In this document: one piece after another, positions 24,295-33,225 of the stretch | Position numbering within the stretch: position 1 is the stretch's first letter | Layout: every line of letters begins with the position of its first letter | Origin: Brenneria alni | GTDB lineage: Bacteria; Pseudomonadota; Gammaproteobacteria; Enterobacterales; Enterobacteriaceae | Direction of reading: 5' to 3' | Assembly (NCBI RefSeq): GCF_003666245.1 | Contig: NZ_MJLZ01000020.1 | Location: forward strand, 1-64,000 | DNA: 64,000 nucleotides | Notes under the pieces: model-generated | The model's database searches: none | What the model was told of the DNA's origin: nothing | Seen by the model: only the letters and a program-made list of their open reading frames with translations | Program-made: the position numbers and the translations under genes

Positions 24295-24662
24295 ATATTC
24301 CAGGACTGATCACCGCCCGCCAGTCGTCCACCACCGTCATCGCGCGCCGTTTGATTATCAACGGCGCCAGTGATGGTCTGGCCGGGCAGGCAACCGATGG
24401 CTCCGCGCTGATTATCGGCGTCAGCACTGACGTCGATGCCGCTCCCGGCGACACGTTCGACGTGATCCGCTCCGGCCTGGCGCCGGTGACCTATGGCGGC
24501 GATGTGGCGCTGGGTGATCGACTGACTGCCGATGCTGATGGCAAAGCCGTGACGGCCGCCGCCGGCGACTACTTTATCGGTTACGCCGAGGTGACGGGGG
24601 CGGCGGATGAAATCGGTTCGGTGTGGATTGCCCCCGGACAACTGCCGGCGGCGGGCGCCTGA
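24291..24662 (+). CDS. Capsid decoration protein (DUF2190-like)
   Basis: This 123-residue protein is dominated by beta-strands (ATDGSALIIGVSTDVDAAPG, DVALGDRLTADADGKAVTAA, YFIGYAEVTGAADEI), matching the DUF2190/capsid-cement group found between scaffold and major capsid genes. It overlaps the protease gene by four bases and precedes the capsid gene by an 80-bp gap. Confidence 0.8.
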   Translation: MNIPGLITARQSSTTVIARRLIINGASDGLAGQATDGSALIIGVSTDVDAAPGDTFDVIRSGLAPVTYGGDVALGDRLTADADGKAVTAAAGDYFIGYAEVTGAADEIGSVWIAPGQLPAAGA

Positions 24663-24742
24663 CAGATCCCAATAACGCCGCGAGAGGCCCATTGAATGCC
24701 GGGACGGGCGCCGGCACCTATTCATAACTGGAGAGCAACACA

Positions 24743-25675
24743 ATGGCTGCTAATTTTCCGTTTCCCGTCGATCCGGTGTTAACCGGTATCACTATTGCTT
24801 ACCGCAACCCGTCGCTAATTGCCGACGAGGTGCTGCCGCGCGTGCCGGTGGGATTGAAGTCGTTCAAATGGCTGAAATTCGCGCTCGGTGAGCGTTTCTC
24901 CGTGCCAAACACGCGTGTGGGACGCAAATCCGCGCCGAACCAGGTGGAGTTTTCAGCCGAAGAAGAAACCGACTCGACCAGCGATTACGGCCTTGATGCG
25001 CCGGTGCCGCAGGACGATATCGATAACGCGCCGAAAAATTTCGATCCGCTCGGTCACGCAACAGAAGCCACTACCGATCTCATCCTGCTGGATCGCGAAG
25101 TTCGCGCCGCCAATCTGGTGTTCGGTGCCGACAGCTATAACGCGACCAACCGCACCCAGCTTGCCGGTACTGCGCAATGGAGCCACGCGGACGCCAATCC
25201 TATCAACGTGATTACCGATGCGCTCGATACGCTGATCGCACGGCCAAATATCGCCATCCTGGGGCGCAAGGTGGCCACCGCGCTGCGCCGCCATCCCACC
25301 ATCGTCCGGGCATACAACGGCACGACCGGCTCCGATGGCATGGTGCCGCTGGCATTTCTGGCTGATTTGCTGGAGTTGGAGAGCATCTATGTCGGCTCCA
25401 GTTGGGTTAATACCGCCAAACCCGGCAAAGCGGCGTCGCTGGTTCGCGCCTGGGGTAACCATGCCTCGTTTATCTACCGCGATCGTCTGGCCAATACTCA
25501 GGGTCGGGTGACATGGGGGATTACGGCGCAGTTCGGCGGCCGCGTGTCAGGCGCCATTGCCGACCCTGATATCGGTTTGCGCGGCGGCCAGCGTGTTCGC
25601 GTCGGCGAATCCGTCAAGGAGTTGGTCGTCGCCAAAGACGTCGGCTATCTGTTCCAGAACGCGGTGGCCGCATAA
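24743..25675 (+). CDS. Major capsid protein
   Basis: This 310-residue HK97-fold capsid subunit is of the B3/BcepMu type: VDPVLTGITIAYRNPSLIAD, then FDPLGHATEATTDLILLDRE and HASFIYRDRLANTQGRVTWG. GGAG lies upstream. It directly follows the decoration protein, the standard head-gene order. Confidence 0.9.
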   Translation: MAANFPFPVDPVLTGITIAYRNPSLIADEVLPRVPVGLKSFKWLKFALGERFSVPNTRVGRKSAPNQVEFSAEEETDSTSDYGLDAPVPQDDIDNAPKNFDPLGHATEATTDLILLDREVRAANLVFGADSYNATNRTQLAGTAQWSHADANPINVITDALDTLIARPNIAILGRKVATALRRHPTIVRAYNGTTGSDGMVPLAFLADLLELESIYVGSSWVNTAKPGKAASLVRAWGNHASFIYRDRLANTQGRVTWGITAQFGGRVSGAIADPDIGLRGGQRVRVGESVKELVVAKDVGYLFQNAVAA

Positions 25676-25677
25676 CG

Positions 25678-25899
25678 ATGGCCGTGATTAACGCGCAACC
25701 CTCTCACCGTCAGCTTACGGATGCCGAACTGGCGGTGATGGAAGAGATTATCGATTTGCGGACCATTGTGGGCGACTACCTGGACGGTCTGGCCGACAAT
25801 CCGGCCATCGATCAGACCTGGCTGCGTATCGCCCGCGAGCAGTTGCAACAAGGGTTTATGGCCGCTACCCGCGCGGTAGCCAAGCCCGCGACGTTTTGA
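25678..25899 (+). CDS. Hypothetical head-region protein
   Basis: This 73-residue helical protein (MAVINAQPSHRQLTDAELAV, then GLADNPAIDQTWLRIAREQL) lies two bases after the capsid stop. Similar small proteins occur after the capsid gene in Mu-like phages. The N-terminal LTDAELAVMEEIIDLRTIV is amphipathic. Function unknown. Confidence 0.7.
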   Translation: MAVINAQPSHRQLTDAELAVMEEIIDLRTIVGDYLDGLADNPAIDQTWLRIAREQLQQGFMAATRAVAKPATF

Positions 25900-25907
25900 G
25901 GTAAGCG

Positions 25908-26432
25908 ATGAACACGACCCGCTACATCACCCACGCCGATCTGGCCGAACACCCCGGCACCGCCGAACTGGCGCAATGCACCGCACAGGACGGCGAAGTG
26001 CCGGTGCCGCCGTCACTGCTGGCCGTGGTTATCGCCCGCGGCGACACGGCGGATTGGACGGCTGACGAATTGGTGCAGGCCAATGTGACGCTGGGGCGTA
26101 TTGATGAGGTCATCACCGACACCCAGGGACTGATTGACGGCTTCCTGCGCCAGCGCGGCCACCGGCTGCCGCTGGCTGCGGTGCCGCCGCTGCTGACCCG
26201 CTGGGCGCGGGCCATCGTCCGCTATCAGCTCAATCGCAACCGCGTCGGCGATGAGAAAACCGATCCGGTGATACGGGATTACAAAGAGGCGATGGCGTAC
26301 CTGGAAAAAGTGGCGGCAGGCAAATATTCGCTCGGGATTGAAGATCCGTTGCCGCCCGCAGGCGGCGTACCGCAGGTAACCGGCCCCGGACGGACCTTTG
26401 ATATGCACTCGCTGCGGGATTTTGGTAAATGA
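25908..26432 (+). CDS. Head-tail connector, DUF1320 (Mu gp36-like)
   Basis: The 174-residue DUF1320 protein shows MNTTRYITHADLAEHPGTAE, then LGRIDEVITDTQGLIDGFLR and YQLNRNRVGDEKTDPVIRDY. In Mu this gene encodes the first head-completion adaptor that binds the portal. AGGTAAGCG precedes the start and it overlaps the next gene by four bases. Confidence 0.88.
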   Translation: MNTTRYITHADLAEHPGTAELAQCTAQDGEVPVPPSLLAVVIARGDTADWTADELVQANVTLGRIDEVITDTQGLIDGFLRQRGHRLPLAAVPPLLTRWARAIVRYQLNRNRVGDEKTDPVIRDYKEAMAYLEKVAAGKYSLGIEDPLPPAGGVPQVTGPGRTFDMHSLRDFGK

Positions 26433-26887
26433 GCAGCGCGCCGTTTGATGTGACGCCGGTGATTGAACGGCTGAATCAGTTTGTCGGCGCGGACAAGCTG
26501 TTGCGCCTGGTCGGCAGCATGGCGGAATACAGCAAACTGACCGATTTGGCCAACGCTACCACGCCGGCGGCCTATGTCCTGCTGGGGCGCGAGTCGCCCA
26601 ACGATGCCCCGGCCGACGCCCGGCAGTCCGTTACGGCGGTATTCGGCGTGGTCTCGGTCGTGCGCGCCCAGTCGAGCGTCGTCACCAATATCGATAATGC
26701 CAGGCTGGCGTTGCAGCCGGTAGCGGGCGGTATCCGCGACCAGTTGATCGGCTGGTCGGTGGCCGGCCTGCGCGGCGGACGCCCCATTAAGTGGACCGGC
26801 GGCGAAACGCTGGGATTTGTCAACGGCGTGCTGGCGTGGATGGACACATACAGCTGTCAGCATTTCATTGGAGGGGGCAATGCCTGA
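26429..26887 (+). CDS. Head-tail joining protein (Mu gp37-like)
   Basis: This 152-residue protein of the gp37/DUF1834-type minor tail or connector group reads MSSAPFDVTPVIERLNQFVG, then AAYVLLGRESPNDAPADARQ and VRAQSSVVTNIDNARLALQP. Its position between DUF1320 and the tail tube gene fits a tail terminator role. Confidence 0.8.
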   Translation: MSSAPFDVTPVIERLNQFVGADKLLRLVGSMAEYSKLTDLANATTPAAYVLLGRESPNDAPADARQSVTAVFGVVSVVRAQSSVVTNIDNARLALQPVAGGIRDQLIGWSVAGLRGGRPIKWTGGETLGFVNGVLAWMDTYSCQHFIGGGNA

Positions 26888-27113
26888 CGTGAAACTGAAC
26901 AGCCGGCACAAGCATGCCGGCCAATGGCGCGAACCGGATGAGACGCTATCGGTGTCGCAACCGGTGGCTGATTGGCTGATCGGTCTCGGCGTGGCCGAAC
27001 CGACAGCCACTACGCGCAGCAAGAAAACCACGGCCGTTGCCGACGTAACGGCGGCCGAAACTGAAACCGCGCAGGCCGCTGATGCGACCGCCGCGAACCA
27101 CACCGGAGAATAG
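26880..27113 (+). CDS. Small tail-region protein
   Basis: The 77-residue protein (MPDVKLNSRHKHAGQWREPD) has a disordered C-terminal tail rich in Ala and Thr (AVADVTAAETETAQAADATA). It overlaps gp37 by eight bases behind GGAGGGGG. DUF2635-type small proteins occupy this place in Mu, but similarity is weak. Function unknown. Confidence 0.65.
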   Translation: MPDVKLNSRHKHAGQWREPDETLSVSQPVADWLIGLGVAEPTATTRSKKTTAVADVTAAETETAQAADATAANHTGE

Positions 27114-27115
27114 TC

Positions 27116-27874
27116 ATGTCATTAATGAGCCTACAGGGGCCGATCAATCTGGCGCCGCGTATTACCAGCACGGCGAAGGCAAAACCGGGGGCGCTGCGGT
27201 TCGTTGGTCAGGCCGACGTCTGCGATGTTGAGATGGAAGCCGAAAGCGCGTCGCAAACTGATTCTTATACCGGCCAGCGCCTGGAAATCGGCTCGCTGTC
27301 GCTGGGCAAAACCGGCACCATCTCGCTGACGCTCAAAGACTGGAGTCTGGAGAATCTGGCGCTGGCGCTGTACGGCCAGGTATTCAGAGTTGAGGCGGGA
27401 ACCATCAGCGGTGAAGCCCTGCCGCCTGGGTTAATCGTTGGCGATCGTGTCCGCCTTGACAATCCCTTTGTCAGCGATGTGCTCCTTACCGCGTCGGATG
27501 GCTCGACCGCACTGGTGCCTGGAACGGATTACCGTGTGGATTCCGCCACGGCCGGCATCATCGAACTGCTGAGCGAAAGCGCGCTGACGGCCACAGCGGC
27601 CTACAGCTACGCCCCGACCGAACAGTTGGGACTGTTTACCACCACGCCGCCGGAGCGCTGGCTGCTGCTGGACGGCATCAATACCGAAAATGATGAACGG
27701 GTCATCGTGCAGCTCTACCGCGTCAAATTTCAGCCGGTATCCAGCCTGTCGCTGTTGCACAACGAAGGCTATGGCGAACTGCCGCTGACCGGCAACGTGC
27801 TGGCGGATACCACGCAGGGTAGCGATAGCGAACTGGGTTATTTCGGCTCTTACGTTCAGAAGGTAGCTGAATAA
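27116..27874 (+). CDS. Tail tube (major tail) protein
   Basis: The 252-residue protein is beta-rich: AKPGALRFVGQADVCDVEME, then SLGKTGTISLTLKDWSLENL and PPERWLLLDGINTENDERVI. It lies between the connector genes and the frameshifted chaperone pair, the standard place for the tail tube gene in long-tailed phages. Its stop shares a base with the next start (TAATGG). Confidence 0.8.
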   Translation: MSLMSLQGPINLAPRITSTAKAKPGALRFVGQADVCDVEMEAESASQTDSYTGQRLEIGSLSLGKTGTISLTLKDWSLENLALALYGQVFRVEAGTISGEALPPGLIVGDRVRLDNPFVSDVLLTASDGSTALVPGTDYRVDSATAGIIELLSESALTATAAYSYAPTEQLGLFTTTPPERWLLLDGINTENDERVIVQLYRVKFQPVSSLSLLHNEGYGELPLTGNVLADTTQGSDSELGYFGSYVQKVAE

Positions 27875-28371
27875 TGGCGAAGAAAATTGTTCCGCCGGAG
27901 GAAACCGCTGCCGCCGATCTGGAAATTCTGAATCCCGATCGAACGATTAACATTGCTGGTGAAAAGCTGACCGTGCGGGAATATAACCTGGTTGACTCGT
28001 TGGAAATGCATGAACCGATCGCCGCGCTGACGCAGGCGTTGGCGGCAGTGATGCAGGATGGTCCGCTGTTTTATGAGGATGTCGAGGCCATTCTGGCTCG
28101 CCAGGTGGCTATCGTTCCGCTGCTGGCCGCGCGTGCCGTTGATAAACCGGCAAGCTGGGCGGAAAAACTATCCGCCACGGACGGCGCAATCCTGCTTGAC
28201 TGGTGGTGGGTGGTCAACCGGCATTTTTTTATGACCGCTGCCGTGCGCCGGATAACAGTGCAGGCCGCCAGAGAAAAACGGCAACAGTGGGATTCGCCAC
28301 TCTCTTCGCCACCCTCGTCCGGGCCGGACATAATGCAGAGCGACTCCGCTACTACACCCGGCGCCAGTTGA
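27874..28371 (+). CDS. Tail assembly chaperone (G-type)
   Basis: The 165-residue protein (MAKKIVPPEETAAADLEILN, then INIAGEKLTVREYNLVDSLE) lies between the tail tube and tape-measure genes, where long-tailed phages encode a chaperone pair. A fraction of ribosomes probably shift -1 at the AAA codon at 28276-28278 (context GAGAAAAACGG) to make the longer product. The unshifted end (LSSPPSSGPDIMQSDSATTP) looks unstructured, as is usual. Confidence 0.82.
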   Translation: MAKKIVPPEETAAADLEILNPDRTINIAGEKLTVREYNLVDSLEMHEPIAALTQALAAVMQDGPLFYEDVEAILARQVAIVPLLAARAVDKPASWAEKLSATDGAILLDWWWVVNRHFFMTAAVRRITVQAAREKRQQWDSPLSSPPSSGPDIMQSDSATTPGAS

Positions 28372-28505
28372 TGCTTTATTACCGTGAGGCGCTGCGCTTG
28401 CAGGATCGGGACAGTGTCGAGCGGATTTTGGACGTCGGCGCAGCCTATACCGGCGGGAAAACGGCGAAAAAACGTATTGACGCATTAACCAAAGCATTCC
28501 GTTGA
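28276..28505 (+). CDS. Tail chaperone frameshift extension (GT-type)
   Basis: In the -1 frame the sequence continues TATVGFATLFATLVRAGHNA, then YYTRRQLMLYYREALRLQDR to a stop at 28505. It has no good start of its own. Fusion to the upstream frame gives a 210-residue protein in the manner of lambda G-T and Mu gp41-gp42. The site is a single-tRNA slip on AAA rather than a full X-XXY-YYZ heptamer, so the exact position is inferred. Confidence 0.65.
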
Positions 28506-28520
28506 TGATGGGTATCCGCG

Positions 28521-31500
28521 ATGGCGACAAATAATGATTTGAAACTGGCGCTGCGTATCACTGCGGATGTCAATGAGGCCAAACGGGCGCTTGAAACGCT
28601 GACCGGAGATATTGAGCAGACCAGTAGCGCGGTCGATGCCGGTAATAAACATTGGTCGGAGATGGTTAACGCGCAGGATGCGGCGGCGAATGCCGCCCGG
28701 CAGACATCCAGCGCGGTAGCCGATTATCAACAGGCAGTATCCCGCGCCAGCAGTTCATCCAGTACGCTCAGCGCATCCGTCAGCGAGGTGACCCGTGATT
28801 TGTCCGCTCAGCAGGCCGCATTGGCAGCACTGCTGGGGCGCATCGATCCGGTTGTCGGTGCGTATGAGCGCCTGGACAACATGGAGCGCCAGCTCGGTGA
28901 ATTTAATGCCGCAGGCTTAATCGGCGGTGACGACTTTGATCTCTACGCTGCACGTCTGAATGATATGCGCGGCCAGGTCGAGGCCGCCGCCTACGCGGCC
29001 AGCGAGGCGGGACGACGGGAGGCTCAGGCTGCGCGGGAATCGGCACAGGCGGCGCGTGAAGCCGCTCAGGTCGAAGCTCAGGCAAAAGCGACAAAAGAGG
29101 CGTTTATCGCCCGGCTGCGCGAGCAAGCCGAAACGATGAGCATGACCACGGCCGAACTGTTGCAATACAAAGCGGCGCAGCTCGGCGTTGCGGCAGAAGC
29201 AACTCCATTTATTCAACGTCTGACCGATACATCGGCGGTAATGAGTCAAGGCGGTCTCAGTGCCAAACAATACGCCCAGGCGATGCGTTACCTGCCGATG
29301 CAGATTACCGATGTCGTTACATCGCTGGCATCAGGAATGCCGGTGTGGATGGTGGCCATCCAGCAAGGCGGGCAGATCAAGGACTCGTTCGGCGGTATCG
29401 GCAACACCTTCAAAGCGCTCACCAGTCTGATTACACCCGCACGCCTGGCAATGGGCGGTATGGTTGCGGCAATTGCTGCCGTTGGTATCGCGGTTATCAG
29501 CGTAATGAATGACCAGGATGCATTTAACCGCGCTATTGTCCAGACCGGAAATCACGCCGGAGTAACGGCTGGCCAATTGGAGCAGATGGCGCAGAGCGGT
29601 GGGAAACTCAGCAGCAATTACTCGCAGGTGCGGGATATTCTTGCTGGTCTGGTCAGCAGCGGAAAATTTACGTCAGAGACGATAGATGGCGTATCGCAGG
29701 CGGCATCGGCAATGGCACAGCTTACCGGGCAGTCCGCCGACCAGATAATCAACGAGTTTATGAAGATGACCGACAGCGTCAGCGACTGGGCCGTCAGCAG
29801 CAGTGAGAAGTACCACTGGCTGGATACAGCCACTTATCAGCGTATCCGGGCATTGGAAGAGCAAGGACGAACGGAAGAAGCCATTGATGTTGCGTCGGAA
29901 ATTTATAAGCAGGCAGCGATAACGCGCCTGACGCAGTTGGAGTCAGAGCTGAATTGGGTTGCACTCGGATGGAAAAACATCAAGGGCGCGATGAATGACG
30001 CTATCGCCGCCGCAAAAGGCTCCGCAGCAAGCGCGTTCGGATTGGACTCAGAAAGCGAATCCCGCGCAAAAAGGATTATCGAGTTACGTCAGCGTTTATC
30101 TGAAGCGGGTAATGACGTTGATATTGCTTTACGCGGCACCGTCTACCAACAGCAGGTTAAAGCAGACAAGGAGGAGTTAGCTGCATTAGAAAAAGAAGAA
30201 GCGGCGATAAAAGCGGCGGCAAAGGCTGAATCCGAACGCCAGAAAACAGAAAAAAGAGCGATTGCCGCGTCCCGCGAACTGGAAAAAATCTGGGCCAATA
30301 ATCGAACTGAACTCGATAAAGAAGCTGATGCGATTGAAGAGACCCGCAAGCGTTATGAAACATTGTGGAAGACCGAAAGCGGCCGCGATACGCTGCGCAG
30401 CCGTGGCGTCGCTTCTGAAGACGGTATCAACTTCTCCGGCGGTCAGTGGGATATCGACGTTGCCGCACTGGACGCATCGGACCAAAAAGCCCGTCAGTAC
30501 AACGATACGTTACGTCAGACCATTCAGCAGAAAACCGCGTTAACGCAACTGGAAAAAGTCGAAGCAGAGATCCGCTCTGGTTCGTTGAAGAATGCAACCG
30601 CCGAACGGCAGGAAGAAGCCCGCGCGCTGGCGCGTCAGGCCGATGCGCAGGACGCGCAAATCAAGTCGGCCCGCGAAGCCGCCGCCGAAACAAAACGCTC
30701 TGCCGCCGAGAACCAGCGATTCGTCGACTCGTTGGTCGAACAGGCCGCCAAACAGACACAAGGCACCGCCGCCATTCGCGCCCAAGAAATTGCCACCCGC
30801 AGCCTGACGGCGGAGCAACGCAAACTGGCTGAAGCGGCGCACGCCGCGCTGAATGCCCGCGAATTTCAGGACAAAAACCTGCAATTGCAAATGGAATACA
30901 TGCGTGCATCGGGAGATAGCGCCGGAGCCAGCCTGTTGGCGGTGAGTAACCAGTATCAGCAACTGCGTGACGAATTCACCGCCAGCGGCAACACTGAGGG
31001 AGTGAATTGGCTCGATAAGCTTCTACCGCTGCAAGAAGCACAGGTTCGGGTTGATGCGCTGAAAAAGCAGATTTCAGATTTGTTTACTTGGCGCAGCCAG
31101 CAGGAAACAACTGTCCAGGCTCAGGTTCAAGGTGGATTACTAACTGAGCTTGATGGTCGGGAGCGGTTGGTTCAACTGCATAAAGATGTCGCAAATAAAA
31201 TCCAGGGTTACCTGCCGACACTACGTGAAATGTCTAATATCCCCGGTGAGGCGGGAGAGAGTGTCCGCGCGCTGTTGGCTCAACTCGACGCGGAAATGGG
31301 AAAACTGCAGGAAACCGCTAATGCGCTAGCGCTGGCATTTAAAGACGGCCTGCAAGGCGGTATTCAGAGCAGTCTCCAGGGATTGTCCACTGGAGCAATG
31401 AATCTGAGTGATGCTGTATTGAATCTGGCACAGTCTGTCGTCAATGCTTTGTCGCAAATTGCATCGCAAAAGTTGGCCACCGCCATTATGGATGGAGCCA

Positions 31501-32246
31501 GCTCATTGTATGGCAGCGTCTTTGGCGCGAGTACAGATGCTGCATCTGGTGCCGCTGAAGCTACGGCCATGTCAACGGCTATTACCACTGCCACTACTGC
31601 TGGTGCTACAACCATGTCAACAGCGATTGGAGCAGCCAGTACGGCTGGTTCAGCTTCGTTTGGCGCGGGGGTCACTACTGCAATAACGGCTGGGGCTGCA
31701 ACCTTAACGGGTTCACTGGCCGGCGCGTTTGCTGCGGGTGCGGCCACCTTGTCAGCAGCGATTTCCGCCGCAAGCGCTGGTAGTGCCGCGTCAGGAATGG
31801 CCAGCGCCGGTGCAGCCGCCGTTGCCGCTGCCGGCGGCGGCCTTGTAACCGGTCCCGGAACTAGCACCAGTGACTCCATCGCAGCCTGGCTGTCAAACGA
31901 GGAGTTCGTGACACGCGCAGCGGTTACCAGTCAGCCCGGAGCACTGCCATTTCTCCACGACTTTAACAAACGCGGTATGTCAGCATTGCACGACTGGACG
32001 CGGGTACGCCATGCGACGGGTGGTCTGGCTGGGTTTCCGGCTCCGCGCGCTAGTAACCCGAATATGTTGTCCGAACTGCCTGAACGCAGCGCTGGCGGTA
32101 ATGCCGCCGCTCCCGTCATCCAGCAAACCCTGGTATTGGACGCCGCCGACGTGTTCACCAAAGGCGCGCAGAGCGTCGCCGGGCAGCGCGCCATGATGAC
32201 CTTTATCCGCGCCAATAAATCCACACTGAAACAGGAGTTAGGCTAA
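28521..32246 (+). CDS. Tail tape-measure protein (lambda gpH-like)
   Basis: This 1241-residue protein sets tail length. A lambda-type tape-measure domain is visible at about 250-340 (QAMRYLPMQITDVVTSLASG, then MPVWMVAIQQGGQIKDSFGG). Long coiled coils cover about 500-800, and an Ala/Ser/Thr-rich stretch (ATAMSTAITTATTAGATTMS) lies near the C-terminus, followed by GLVTGPGTSTSDSIAAWLSN. It points to a long flexible siphovirus tail rather than a contractile Mu tail. Confidence 0.92.
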   Translation: MATNNDLKLALRITADVNEAKRALETLTGDIEQTSSAVDAGNKHWSEMVNAQDAAANAARQTSSAVADYQQAVSRASSSSSTLSASVSEVTRDLSAQQAALAALLGRIDPVVGAYERLDNMERQLGEFNAAGLIGGDDFDLYAARLNDMRGQVEAAAYAASEAGRREAQAARESAQAAREAAQVEAQAKATKEAFIARLREQAETMSMTTAELLQYKAAQLGVAAEATPFIQRLTDTSAVMSQGGLSAKQYAQAMRYLPMQITDVVTSLASGMPVWMVAIQQGGQIKDSFGGIGNTFKALTSLITPARLAMGGMVAAIAAVGIAVISVMNDQDAFNRAIVQTGNHAGVTAGQLEQMAQSGGKLSSNYSQVRDILAGLVSSGKFTSETIDGVSQAASAMAQLTGQSADQIINEFMKMTDSVSDWAVSSSEKYHWLDTATYQRIRALEEQGRTEEAIDVASEIYKQAAITRLTQLESELNWVALGWKNIKGAMNDAIAAAKGSAASAFGLDSESESRAKRIIELRQRLSEAGNDVDIALRGTVYQQQVKADKEELAALEKEEAAIKAAAKAESERQKTEKRAIAASRELEKIWANNRTELDKEADAIEETRKRYETLWKTESGRDTLRSRGVASEDGINFSGGQWDIDVAALDASDQKARQYNDTLRQTIQQKTALTQLEKVEAEIRSGSLKNATAERQEEARALARQADAQDAQIKSAREAAAETKRSAAENQRFVDSLVEQAAKQTQGTAAIRAQEIATRSLTAEQRKLAEAAHAALNAREFQDKNLQLQMEYMRASGDSAGASLLAVSNQYQQLRDEFTASGNTEGVNWLDKLLPLQEAQVRVDALKKQISDLFTWRSQQETTVQAQVQGGLLTELDGRERLVQLHKDVANKIQGYLPTLREMSNIPGEAGESVRALLAQLDAEMGKLQETANALALAFKDGLQGGIQSSLQGLSTGAMNLSDAVLNLAQSVVNALSQIASQKLATAIMDGASSLYGSVFGASTDAASGAAEATAMSTAITTATTAGATTMSTAIGAASTAGSASFGAGVTTAITAGAATLTGSLAGAFAAGAATLSAAISAASAGSAASGMASAGAAAVAAAGGGLVTGPGTSTSDSIAAWLSNEEFVTRAAVTSQPGALPFLHDFNKRGMSALHDWTRVRHATGGLAGFPAPRASNPNMLSELPERSAGGNAAAPVIQQTLVLDAADVFTKGAQSVAGQRAMMTFIRANKSTLKQELG

Positions 32247-33214
32247 TGGCTTGGGAAACTGGCACCGCCGCCAACGAGCGCGAACTACTGCAAAAGCTGG
32301 ATGCCTTTCTGACATCCAACGCCGAACTGGTGGCCAGTGGTGAGAATTGGACGCAAATCTACGCCGACACCATTGCCGCTACATCAACCACGGTTGAGCG
32401 GTTGGCCTACGCATGGGTGGCGCCGGGTTCTGCTGGCGCGGATCAGATTTATATCGGGGCACGGTCAAACAACAGCATCGGCTCCGATATTTACAATATT
32501 TATTTTGCCGGGGGGACGTATTTCAATCCCGAGGCATTCAGCGATGCTGAAAACATCTGGAGTGGCATGGTTAACGGCTCGCCGCGTGTCGGGTGTTGCT
32601 GCGAAAACCTAACATTTAAATACTGGTTTATCGCCAACGGTCGGCGGTTTATTGTCCTCACCCGGCTGACGAACGCTATTTTTAGTTCCGCTTACTGCGG
32701 GTTTATGCTGCCGACCGTTACCCCGCTGGAATACCCTTATCCGCTGGTGATTGCTGGCAGCACTGATAATACGCTGAGTCGTTATTCGCTAACTACTGAT
32801 TACAACAGCAGTATTGTCGACCCACGCACCCAAAACTGCTGGTTGATGTATCCCGACCAGGGATGGCGTGATTTTTATGGCGCTGCCGCGACCAGCTATA
32901 CCACAGACGGTCAATCTCGCTACCTCACCCCGCGCGGTGCGCCTCGTTATTCCTACGCCAGTAACGCCGGTGAAGTGTTAACGGCACTGACTGCCTCTCC
33001 GGGTGATAACTATCCGCTATGGTCAGTGGAGTTTCGGGCACTGGAGGTGGCTGGAACCAATTATTTTGGTGCATTGGACGGCGTTTGCTGGTTACCGGGA
33101 GTAGGTGTAGCGGCGGAGGACATCATTAATACTGCTGATGATCAGCAGTTTGTCATTTCGCGTAATGCGTTTCGTACCAGCACACTCGATTATTTTGCCG
33201 TCGAGCTGGCATAA
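32246..33214 (+). CDS. Tail protein, first of a paralogous pair
   Basis: This 322-residue protein (MAWETGTAANERELLQKLDA) shares an N-terminal pattern, TGTAN..ELL.KL..F, with the following gene, suggesting tandem duplication. The rest is rich in Tyr, Asn and Gly, with several Cys (RVGCCCENLTF), like a beta-structured virion surface protein. Its start overlaps the tape-measure stop. No enzyme motif seen. Confidence 0.7.
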   Translation: MAWETGTAANERELLQKLDAFLTSNAELVASGENWTQIYADTIAATSTTVERLAYAWVAPGSAGADQIYIGARSNNSIGSDIYNIYFAGGTYFNPEAFSDAENIWSGMVNGSPRVGCCCENLTFKYWFIANGRRFIVLTRLTNAIFSSAYCGFMLPTVTPLEYPYPLVIAGSTDNTLSRYSLTTDYNSSIVDPRTQNCWLMYPDQGWRDFYGAAATSYTTDGQSRYLTPRGAPRYSYASNAGEVLTALTASPGDNYPLWSVEFRALEVAGTNYFGALDGVCWLPGVGVAAEDIINTADDQQFVISRNAFRTSTLDYFAVELA

Positions 33215-33225
33215 CAGGGGGATTT

